Below are positions 57,078-64,000 of a stretch of 64,000 nt of DNA, one piece after another. This stretch comes from Micromonospora cremea (GTDB taxonomy: Bacteria > Actinomycetota > Actinomycetes > Mycobacteriales > Micromonosporaceae), in contig NZ_FSQT01000001.1 of assembly GCF_900143515.1 (NCBI RefSeq), positions 1,426,001 to 1,490,000 on the forward strand. The letters are read 5' to 3'. Both the position numbers and the translations under genes were made by a program. The notes beneath the pieces were generated by a model, which was not told the origin of the DNA, did not search any database, and saw only the letters and a program-made list of their open reading frames with translations. Every line of letters begins with the position of its first letter. Within the stretch, counting starts at the first letter, position 1.

Positions 57078-57782
57078 GTGTCGGCCACGACCCTGGAGGA
57101 TCCGCTGAGCAGCCATCACCCCGCCGCCGTTCTCTTCGACATGGACGGCACTCTGGTCGACAGCGAGAAGCTGTGGGACGTCGCACTGCAGGAACTCGCG
57201 CGGGAGTACGGCGGCGAGCTCTCCGACGCCGCCCGCCGGTCGATCGTCGGCACCAGCATGGCCGACTCGATGCGCATCCTGCACGACGACCTGGGCCAGC
57301 CCGAACGGGACCCGGAGGCCAGCGCGGCGTGGATCAACGTCCGGATCCTGGAGCTGTTCCGCACCGGGCTGCGCTGGCGTCCCGGAGCGCTCGCCCTGCT
57401 GCGCGCGGTCCGGGCGGCGGGCATCCCCACCGCCCTGGTCACCTCCAGCGGCCGACCACTGGTCGAGATCGCCCTGGACACCCTCGGCCGGGACAGCTTC
57501 GACGCGGTGGTCTGCGGCGACGAGGTGGTCGCGGCCAAGCCGCACCCGGAGCCGTACCTGACCGCGGCCCGGCTGCTGGACGTGCCGATCGGCCGCTGCG
57601 TGGCGATCGAGGACTCGCCGACCGGGGTGGCCAGCGCGCTCGCCGCCGGCGCGGCGGTGCTGGCCGTACCCGCGGAGCCGCTGCCGAGCAGGCCCGGCGT
57701 ACACCAGTTGGAGAGCCTCACCGGCGCGGACCTGGAGCTGCTCGCCGCGCTGCTGGTCGACCGGGCCGGCGCGACCGGCTGA
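57078..57782 (+). CDS. HAD-family hydrolase
   Basis: A 234-residue haloacid-dehalogenase-type phosphatase with an alpha-helical cap. Motif I AVLFDMDGTLVDSE (nucleophile Asp), motif II TALVTSSGR, motif III Lys in VVAAKPHPEPY, motif IV CVAIEDSPTG. Acts on a sugar phosphate or similar by family analogy. GTG at 57078. Confidence 0.92.
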   Translation: MSATTLEDPLSSHHPAAVLFDMDGTLVDSEKLWDVALQELAREYGGELSDAARRSIVGTSMADSMRILHDDLGQPERDPEASAAWINVRILELFRTGLRWRPGALALLRAVRAAGIPTALVTSSGRPLVEIALDTLGRDSFDAVVCGDEVVAAKPHPEPYLTAARLLDVPIGRCVAIEDSPTGVASALAAGAAVLAVPAEPLPSRPGVHQLESLTGADLELLAALLVDRAGATG

Positions 57783-57798
57783 CCGGAACCGGCGCGGG

Positions 57799-58176
57799 TC
57801 AGGGGCGCTCGGCGAAGACCGCCGCGACCACCTGGTAGCCGTCGAACGCCCGGGCGGCCCCCGCGTACGCGGCCAGGTGGATGAACACCTCGACGATCTC
57901 CTCCTTGGTCACCCCCGACTGCAGGGCGATGCGCAGCTGGCCGCGCAGCGGCTCGTGGGTGCCGAGGGCGGCGGCGATCGCCACCGAGACGAGGCAGCGG
58001 CTGTGCAGGTCCAACCCCTCCCGGGGCCATGCCTCGCCGAAGGTCTGCACGGTGGCGAGGCGGCGGAAGTCCTGCCCCACCGGCGGCTCACCGTCGCCGA
58101 GGGGCAGTACGAGCGGCTGACCGAGCAGCCGCTCGGCGTTGTCCAGTGCCCGCTGGTAGGCATCCTGATCGGTCAT
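57799..58176 (-). CDS. Carboxymuconolactone decarboxylase-like protein
   Basis: A 125-residue CMD-domain protein: LDLHSRCLVSVAIAAALGTHEPL and VTKEEIVEVFIHLAAYAGAARAFDG. It lacks a C-x-x-C pair, so it is more like PcaC than AhpD. ATG at 58176. Function unknown. Confidence 0.88.
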   Translation of the reverse strand: MTDQDAYQRALDNAERLLGQPLVLPLGDGEPPVGQDFRRLATVQTFGEAWPREGLDLHSRCLVSVAIAAALGTHEPLRGQLRIALQSGVTKEEIVEVFIHLAAYAGAARAFDGYQVVAAVFAERP

Positions 58177-58272
58177 GTCACCCCTTTGGCGCCACCGCCG
58201 TTCCGCGCCGGCACGGCCATCCTGGCAGCTCGGCGTCGGCGCCAGAGGACGATTCGGCCAGGCAGATGGCAC

Positions 58273-58310
58273 GAGACCCCGGCACCACTCGCGGCGCCGG
58301 GGTCTCGTGG
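58273..58310. terminator. Hairpin terminator
   Basis: A 13-bp stem ACGAGACCCCGGC (58273-58285) / GCCGGGGTCTCGT (58298-58310) with a 12-nt loop lies 8 bp from the ABC permease stop. Confidence 0.75.
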
Positions 58311-58317
58311 TGACCGG

Positions 58318-60873
58318 TCAGTCGTGGGCGATCGCGCCCAGGACGTTGATCCGGGCCGCCCGGATCGCCGGGAGCACCGCGGCCACCACCCCGATGATCG
58401 CGGCGAGACCGAGGAAGACACCCATCTGCCCCCACGGCAGGATCAGGTCGGTGATCCCCTCGTCCTTGAGCGCCTCGACCACCGCTGCGCCGAGGCCGGT
58501 GCCGACCACCACGCCGAGCAGCGCGCCGAACACGGAGATCACCACCGCCTCCACGGTGATCATGCCCATGGTCTGCCCGCGGCGCAGACCGATCGCCCGC
58601 AGCAGACCCAACTCGCGGGTCCGCTCCAGCACCGACAGCGCCAAGGTGTTGATGATGCCCAGCACGGCGATCACGATGGCGAGCGCCAACAGGATCTGGA
58701 TCATCGTGAGCAGCCCGTCGAGCTGACTGGTCTGCTGCTTGATGAACGCTTCCCGGTCGGCCACCGACACCTCGGGGCTGTCCGCCAGCAGCGTCTCCAC
58801 CTGCGGCTGCACGTCGGCGACCCGAGTGCCGGGGGCCAACTGGATGAAGCCCTGGATGGGCTGCGGGATGGCGAAGTCCTTCGCCGCCGTCACCGGCAGC
58901 ACCACCGGGTTGGTCAGCTGGGACGACTCGTAGATGCCGCTGACCGTGTACGTCCGCGCCTCGCCCCGGGTCAGCTGCACGTTCACCGTCGAGCCCACCG
59001 ACAGCCCGCGGGAGGTGGCGGTGTCCGAGCTGACCAGCATCTCGGTCGGCGCGAGCCGGTCGATGTCACCGGCGGTGGGCTTGGCACCGAAGATCTGCCG
59101 CAGCGACGCGACGTCGCTGCTCGCCGCGACCCAGGTGCTCTCGCCGTTGAGCTTCGCCATGTCGCCGTACTCGCCGTCGACCATCTGCACGCCGGGCAGT
59201 GCCTTGGCCCGGTCCAGCACACCCGGGTCGAAGGACGGCGGTCGCGGGCCGCCCTGCACGCCGGAGATCACCAGCTCGGCCTTGATGGTGTCCTCGGCGA
59301 GAGCGCTGATGCTGCCCTTGGCCGAGTCGAGGATCACCGTGACGCCGGTGACCAACGCGATGCCGACCATCAGCGCCGCGGCGGTGATCGCGGTACGGCG
59401 CGGGTTGCGGCCCGAGTTCAGCCGGCCCAGCTTGCCCGGCACCGACCAGGAGAAGATCGCCCCGAGCAGGCTCACCACCGGCCGACTGATCAGCGGCGTC
59501 AGCAGCGCCACGCCGATGAAGGCGAACAGCACCCCGCCCAGGATGGTGGGCAGCGTCTGGCCACGGGCGTTGCCGCTGAGCCCGAGGAAGAGCAGCACCG
59601 CGCCGATGCCGGTGATCACCGACCCGGCGATGGTGACCTTGGTCAGTGGCCGGTCCGGAGTGGCCACGTCCTGCATGGCGGCGATCGGTGGGATCCGGGA
59701 CGCCCGCAGCGCCGGCAGCAACGCCGCCACCACGGTGATCACCAGACCGACGGCGAACGAGCCGATCACCGCGGCCGCCGGCACACCGATCCCGGCGAGG
59801 GTGAGCCCACCGGCCAGCTTGCCGAACAGGAACGCCAGCAGCGCGCCCACCCCGATGCCGGCCGCCAGGCCGAGCACCGAGGCGATCAGCCCGACCGCGA
59901 TCGCCTCCAGCACCACCGAGCCGATGATCTGCCGGCCGCTGGCCCCGATGGCCCGCATCAGCGCCAGTTCCCGGGTGCGCTGGGCGACGATGATCGAGAA
60001 AGTGTTCAGGATCAGGAACGTGCCCACCAGCAGCGCCACCGCGGCGAAGCCGAGCAGGATCTTGTTGAAGAAGGAGAGGCCCTCCTTCAGGCTGGCCGAG
60101 GCGTCCGCGGCCACCTGCTCGCCGGTCTTCACCTCGTAGTCCGCGCCCAGGGTGCGGGCCACGTCGTCGCGCAGCGTCTCGTGGGAGACCCCGTCGGCGG
60201 CGCGCACGGTGATGCTGCTGTACGCGTCCGGCGCGCCGAGCATCAGCCGCTGCGCCACCGGGGTGGTGAAGAAGACCTCGTTCAGCCCACCGATCGAGTC
60301 CCGGTCGCCGCTGTAACCGAGGATGCCCACCAGCGTGAAGTCCCGCTTCTTCGACTCGAACGCGGTGAGCACGCCGACCTTCTGGCCGACCTGCACCTTC
60401 GCCGCCGTCGCCAGGGACTTGTTGACGACGATCTCGTCGTCGGCCTGCGGCCCGCGCCCCTCGCGCAGCTGCAGCAGCTCGCTCTCACCGGTCCAGTTCT
60501 CACCCAGCTGCGGCGGACCGAACGAGGTGACCACCTTGCCGTTGCTGCCGATCACGCGGGCACCGTCGGCGTTGACGATGCCGGTCGCCGAAACCACCCC
60601 CGGCACCTGCTTCACTCGGTCCACCACGGCGGCGGGCACCGGAGTGGCCGTCTGCTCGCCCTCGACCTCGCTGACCTCCACCTTCGGCTTCGCCGCGACG
60701 TTCACGTCGATCTCGGAGAACCCGTCGGCGAAGACCGAGTCGAAGGAGCGGCCCAGCGTGTCGGTGAGCACGAAGGCGCCGGACACGAACATCACTCCGA
60801 GCACCACCGCCAGCCCGGACAGGATCAGCCGGACCTTGCGGGCCAGCAGACTTTTCAGTGTCGCCCGGAACAT
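58318..60873 (-). CDS. ABC transporter permease, FtsX/MacB type
   Basis: An 851-residue permease with two FtsX-type modules. Each has membrane spans plus an extracytoplasmic MacB_PCD-like domain (about 50-240 and 530-720). Typical core sequences are TFLILNTFSIIVAQRTRELALM and the repeated VLGIINTLALSVLERTRELGLLRAIG. It exports peptides, lipids or antibiotics, or works mechanically; the cargo is unknown. ATG at 60873 overlaps the ATPase stop by 1 nt (TGATG). Confidence 0.92.
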   Translation of the reverse strand: MFRATLKSLLARKVRLILSGLAVVLGVMFVSGAFVLTDTLGRSFDSVFADGFSEIDVNVAAKPKVEVSEVEGEQTATPVPAAVVDRVKQVPGVVSATGIVNADGARVIGSNGKVVTSFGPPQLGENWTGESELLQLREGRGPQADDEIVVNKSLATAAKVQVGQKVGVLTAFESKKRDFTLVGILGYSGDRDSIGGLNEVFFTTPVAQRLMLGAPDAYSSITVRAADGVSHETLRDDVARTLGADYEVKTGEQVAADASASLKEGLSFFNKILLGFAAVALLVGTFLILNTFSIIVAQRTRELALMRAIGASGRQIIGSVVLEAIAVGLIASVLGLAAGIGVGALLAFLFGKLAGGLTLAGIGVPAAAVIGSFAVGLVITVVAALLPALRASRIPPIAAMQDVATPDRPLTKVTIAGSVITGIGAVLLFLGLSGNARGQTLPTILGGVLFAFIGVALLTPLISRPVVSLLGAIFSWSVPGKLGRLNSGRNPRRTAITAAALMVGIALVTGVTVILDSAKGSISALAEDTIKAELVISGVQGGPRPPSFDPGVLDRAKALPGVQMVDGEYGDMAKLNGESTWVAASSDVASLRQIFGAKPTAGDIDRLAPTEMLVSSDTATSRGLSVGSTVNVQLTRGEARTYTVSGIYESSQLTNPVVLPVTAAKDFAIPQPIQGFIQLAPGTRVADVQPQVETLLADSPEVSVADREAFIKQQTSQLDGLLTMIQILLALAIVIAVLGIINTLALSVLERTRELGLLRAIGLRRGQTMGMITVEAVVISVFGALLGVVVGTGLGAAVVEALKDEGITDLILPWGQMGVFLGLAAIIGVVAAVLPAIRAARINVLGAIAHD

Positions 60874-61640
60874 CAGTTGCCCACCTCGGCCGTGGTGTCC
60901 AGCTTCTTCATGGTGTCCAGCACCGTGTCGGCGGTCGGCTCGATCAGCTCCGAGACGATCTGCCCGTCGGCGAGGAAGACCACCCGGTCGGCGTACGCGG
61001 CGGCGGTCGGGTCGTGGGTGACCATCACGATGGTCTGGCCGTGCTCGCGCACCGAGTTGCGCAGGAAGCCGAGCACCTCCGCGCCGGAGCGGGAGTCCAG
61101 GTTGCCGGTCGGCTCGTCCGCGAAGATCACCTCGGGTCGGGAGACCAGCGCACGCGCGCAGGCCACCCGCTGCTGCTGCCCGCCGGAGAGCTGCGCCGGC
61201 CGGTGGTCCAGTCGATCCCGCAGGCCGACCGTGTCGATCACCGTGTCGTACCAGGCCGGGTCCGGCTTGCGCCCGGCGATCGACAGCGGCAGCAGGATGT
61301 TCTCCTTCGCGGTCAGCGTGGGCAGCAGGTTGAACTGCTGGAAGATGAAGCCCACCTTGTCCCGGCGCAGCTTCGTCAGCCCGGAGTCGCCCAGCCCGGT
61401 GACCGTCGTCTCACCGATCGCCACCGTCCCCCGGGTCACCGAGTCCAGGCCGGCCAGGCAGTGCATCAGCGTCGACTTGCCGGAACCCGACGGGCCCATG
61501 ATCGCGGTGAACCGGCCACGCTCGAACTCCGCGCTCACCCCGCGTAGCGCGACGACCTGCGCCTCGCCGCTGCCGTACACCTTCCACACGTCGTTCGCCC
61601 GGGCCGCGGCCTGCGCCTGCTGGCCTACCGTCGCGGTCAC
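60873..61640 (-). CDS. ABC transporter ATP-binding protein, MacB/LolD type
   Basis: A 255-residue ATPase: Walker A MGPSGSGKSTLMH, Q-loop FIFQQFNLLP, signature LSGGQQQRVACARAL, Walker B VIFADEPTGNLDS and H-loop MVTHDP. Pairs with the FtsX-type permease it overlaps. GTG at 61640 is chosen because a GGAAGAGGTAG sequence lies upstream; an ATG at 61703 is possible. The 61641-61987 gap has only a small hairpin near 61790-61805. Confidence 0.92.
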   Translation of the reverse strand: MTATVGQQAQAAARANDVWKVYGSGEAQVVALRGVSAEFERGRFTAIMGPSGSGKSTLMHCLAGLDSVTRGTVAIGETTVTGLGDSGLTKLRRDKVGFIFQQFNLLPTLTAKENILLPLSIAGRKPDPAWYDTVIDTVGLRDRLDHRPAQLSGGQQQRVACARALVSRPEVIFADEPTGNLDSRSGAEVLGFLRNSVREHGQTIVMVTHDPTAAAYADRVVFLADGQIVSELIEPTADTVLDTMKKLDTTAEVGN

Positions 61641-61987
61641 GTCATCTACCTCTTCCGTCTCTGCCAATACGCGCCGCCCCCGCTGGTCCGGCACGTCAAT
61701 CATCGGCGCTGCACGCGCCCAGCCCGTCCGCCCGCGGGGGGATCCGGCGCGGATTTCACGCTGCGGGTGCACCCCCATGCCGGCTCAGGGTTGCCCCTGA
61801 CCCGACGGCCGGTCCAGGTGTTTTCCGACCGGCGGAACGCTTCCAGGGCCGGACGCTAGGGGCTGACCCCACGAGAGGGTCAACCGCGCCGAGCCATCTC
61901 TGGTCACGGTAGGTGAGCGCGGCAACCGTGCCGTCCCCCCACGGAGGGATCTGTGCGTACGCCGGGTGAGGTAGCGGTCGGCAGGGG

Positions 61988-62674
61988 CTACGCCCGGGGA
62001 CGGACCAGCCCCGACTCGTACGCCAGCACCACCGCCTGCACCCGGTCGCGCAGCCGCAGCTTGGTCAGCACGTGCCCGACGTGGGTCTTGATGGTGGTCT
62101 CGCTGACCGACAGCGCCACCGCGATCTCGGCGTTCGACAGCCCCCGGGCCACCTGCACCAGGACCTCGCGCTCCCGGTCGGTGAGCGTGCTGAGCACGGC
62201 CGACGGTGTCGCCGCCGGGTCGGGCAGCAGGTCGGCGAAGCGATCCAGCAGCCGCCGCAGGATCCGTGGCGCCACCACCGCGTCCCCGCCGGCCACCGTG
62301 CGGATCGCCGCGATGAGCTCCTCGGCCGGCACGTCCTTGGCCAGGAACCCGCTGGCGCCGGCGCGCAACGCGCCGACGACGTACTCGTCGAGGTCGAACG
62401 TGGTCAGCACCAGCACCCGCACCGGCAGCCGGGCGTCGACGATCGCCCGGGTCGCCGTGACCCCGTCCATCCGGGGCATCCGGATGTCCATCAGCACGAC
62501 GTCGGGCAGCAGCCGGCGGGACAGCTCCACCGCCTCCAGGCCGTCGCCGGCCTCCGCCACCACGTCGAGGTCACCCTCGGCGCCCAGCACCATCCGGAAT
62601 CCGGTGCGCAGCAGCGGTTGGTCGTCGGCGAGCAGGATCCGCACCGGTCGCGCCGAGGCCACCCGATCGGTCAT
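61988..62674 (-). CDS. NarL/FixJ-type response regulator
   Basis: A 228-residue two-component regulator. Receiver domain 12-130: ILLADDQPLLRTGF, phosphorylation Asp in VVLMDIRMPRMDG, Lys in GFLAKDVP. LuxR-type HTH about 160-220 (LTDREREVLVQVARGLSNAEIA). No histidine kinase gene is adjacent on either side; it lies upstream of the ABC exporter genes, 347 bp away and in the same direction, and may regulate them. ATG at 62674 behind GGGAGACGAG. Confidence 0.93.
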   Translation of the reverse strand: MTDRVASARPVRILLADDQPLLRTGFRMVLGAEGDLDVVAEAGDGLEAVELSRRLLPDVVLMDIRMPRMDGVTATRAIVDARLPVRVLVLTTFDLDEYVVGALRAGASGFLAKDVPAEELIAAIRTVAGGDAVVAPRILRRLLDRFADLLPDPAATPSAVLSTLTDREREVLVQVARGLSNAEIAVALSVSETTIKTHVGHVLTKLRLRDRVQAVVLAYESGLVRPRA

Positions 62675-62818
62675 CTCGTCTCCCTGTCCCGCGCCGACGC
62701 CGTGCTGCCCGCACCGGTCATCCTCGCGCACGCCGGCCGGTGCGTCGCGGACCACCGTAGAGGTCGGCCAGCCGCCGCGTCCCGACCGGCGTGGCACCGG
62801 TCCGGTCGGTTTCCGGCC

Positions 62819-62888
62819 CCGGCGCGGGGCGGCCACCGGCGGGACCCGGCGCGGGGAGGTCACCGGCGGGGCCCGGCGCGAGCGGTCA
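62819..62888 (+). repeat. 27-bp GC-rich tandem repeat
   Basis: CCGGCGCGGGG-type unit occurs at 62819-62845 and 62846-62872 with four differences, followed by a partial third unit. It is in the 278-bp gap before the RecB-like gene stop. No gene is supported there. Confidence 0.65.
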
Positions 62889-62952
62889 GGAGGCGCCGTG
62901 ATCGGCGAGAGTCGCGGTGCCGGGCGTGCGCCGCAACGGGGGCGTCCGGAGG

Positions 62953-63867
62953 TCAGTCGTCGGCGCCCGGCGCCGCCGGAGCGGACCGGGCGTCGCGCAG
63001 GGGATCGGCGCCGGCCACCCCGACCGGGAACGGCGGCGGGGTGCCGCCGAAACTGGGGCACAGCGCCTGGTGGCTGCACCAGTCGCAGAGACGGCTCGGC
63101 CGGGGCCGGAAATCCTGCCGGTCGGTGGCCTGCTCGATCGCCCGCCACAGCGCCACCACGGTGCGCTCGAAGCGGACCAGCTCCTCGGCGTCCGGCGCGT
63201 AGTCCAACACCTCGGCGTCGCGCAGGTAGAGCAGCCGCAGCACCTTGGGCACCACCCCCCGGGTGCGCCACAGCACCAGAGCGTAGAACTTCAGCTGGAA
63301 CAGCGCCCGCGCCTCGAACGCCTCCCGTGGGGCGCCGCCGGTCTTGTAGTCGACGACCCGCAGCGCGCCGTCCGGGGCCACGTCGAGCCGGTCGAGGTAA
63401 CCCCGGATCAGCAGCTCCTCGTCGACCACCGCCGAGATCAGGCTCTCCCGCTCGGCCGGCTCCAGCCGGGTGGGGTCCTCCACCGCGAAGTAGCCCTCCA
63501 GCAGCCCTGCGGCCGAGCGCAGGAACTCCACCGGGCCGGCCGGCTCCGCGCCGTCGAAGATCCCGGCCAGCTCCGGCTGCTCGGTGACCATGCGGTCCCA
63601 CTGCGGGGCCACCAGGTCACCGGCGGCGGCCGGTGTGCGGCCCTGGGCGGGCAGGTCGAACAGGCGCTCCAGCACCGCGTGCACCAGGGTGCCCCGGGCT
63701 TGCTCGATGGTGGTCCGCTCGGGTAGCCGGTCGATGCTGCGGAACCGGTAGAGCAGCGGGCAGGTCTTGAAATCCGCCGCCCGCGACGGAGACAGCGAGG
63801 CCCGCACCGTCGGCGGCGCCTGCGCCGGGGAGGGGGACTGGGGGGTGGTGACCGGTTCCGCCGTCAT
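62953..63867 (-). CDS. RecB-family exonuclease (PD-(D/E)XK, Fe-S cluster type)
   Basis: A 304-residue nuclease-domain protein of the PDDEXK_1/Cas4-like group. LSPSRAADFKTCPLLYRFR gives the first Cys; ARGTLVHAVLERLF the His-bearing helix; ALRVVDYKTGG the catalytic Asp-x-Lys; and CDWCSHQALCP the remaining three Cys for an iron-sulfur cluster. Likely acts in DNA repair. ATG at 63867. Confidence 0.92.
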   Translation of the reverse strand: MTAEPVTTPQSPSPAQAPPTVRASLSPSRAADFKTCPLLYRFRSIDRLPERTTIEQARGTLVHAVLERLFDLPAQGRTPAAAGDLVAPQWDRMVTEQPELAGIFDGAEPAGPVEFLRSAAGLLEGYFAVEDPTRLEPAERESLISAVVDEELLIRGYLDRLDVAPDGALRVVDYKTGGAPREAFEARALFQLKFYALVLWRTRGVVPKVLRLLYLRDAEVLDYAPDAEELVRFERTVVALWRAIEQATDRQDFRPRPSRLCDWCSHQALCPSFGGTPPPFPVGVAGADPLRDARSAPAAPGADD

Positions 63868-63944
63868 GTCGGCAAAGGTTAGGGCACCGGTGTGACACCG
63901 ACCGCCACCCGCCCCGGGTACCGCCGGTCCGTAGCATCGTCCCG

Positions 63945-64000
63945 ATGGAGCAGACATCCCGGCCGCCGCGGCGACCCGACCGGCGCAGCGGCTTGAGCGT
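63945..64000 (+). CDS. Start of an unknown gene, truncated by window edge
   Basis: The first 18 codons of a frame starting with ATG at 63945 (MEQTSRPPRRPDRRSGLS), divergent from the RecB-like gene. In related genomes I recall a site-2-type membrane protease here, but nothing in these residues proves it. Confidence 0.35.
   Translation, partial: MEQTSRPPRRPDRRSGLS

Overview
The window is high-GC actinomycete DNA, most likely a Micromonospora-type genome (Micromonosporaceae). The evidence is a mycothiol ligase gene (mshC) inside the conserved histidine-phosphatase/DUF3090/SCO1664 cluster, an F420-type luciferase-like oxidoreductase, a PAC2 protein, WXG100-type proteins, very high GC at third codon positions, many GTG starts, and ATGA/GTGA overlaps between genes. 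Family names come from reading motifs by eye. No database search was possible.

Layout. 1-3.5 kb: a leftward cluster of a small helical protein, a 337-residue protein and an FtsK/SpoIIIE ATPase cut by the window edge, resembling a minimal ESX-like unit. 3.6-11.6 kb: NYN-domain protein, ClpC-type unfoldase coupled to a small acidic protein and a DUF3140 protein, LysR regulator, hemerythrin-like protein, M20 peptidase. 11.6-15.6 kb: a second ESX-flavoured cluster (SseB/TY-Chap-like, YbaB-like, WXG100-like, a 353-residue partner, a 305-residue protein). 15.6-18.6 kb: aldo/keto reductase, LLM oxidoreductase, uppP. 18.9-20.8 kb: a secreted lysozyme-like protein followed by 1.36 kb of highly structured non-coding DNA. 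It holds three regularly built GGAAT-N18-GTT promoter-like elements reading towards that gene, a 48-bp dyad, and a hairpin with a 24-bp perfect stem. 20.8-30.2 kb: mycothiol cluster ending in mshC, GntR/UTRA regulator, PAC2 protein, metH.

From the metH 3' end to about 44.6 kb lies a patchwork of accessory DNA. It carries sequences resembling the metH 3' end again at 41.1 and 44.5 kb. Inside are an internally deleted and frameshifted XRE regulator, a 5'-truncated NUDIX gene, two ltrA copies (the second with one nonsense codon and an IS630 element at its stop codon), a DinB fragment fused to a stand-alone mraY, a low-GC pentapeptide-repeat membrane protein, a broken Uma2 gene, and an IS5-family element with programmed-frameshift architecture.

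44.7-64 kb is mostly intact: YcxB-like protein, an epimerase/CPBP-protease/methyltransferase group, a Mug-type glycosylase, helR with a rifamycin-associated element (RAE) upstream, an ArsR-SRPBCC pair, a ChaA-like antiporter, an ECF42-type sigma factor with its YCII/DGPF partner, a zinc metallopeptidase lipoprotein, a HAD hydrolase, a CMD protein, a MacB/FtsX-type ABC exporter, a LuxR-type response regulator without a visible kinase, and a RecB-like nuclease. Two dispersed palindrome families (about 24.5 and 55.4 kb; 53.5 kb) sit between genes.
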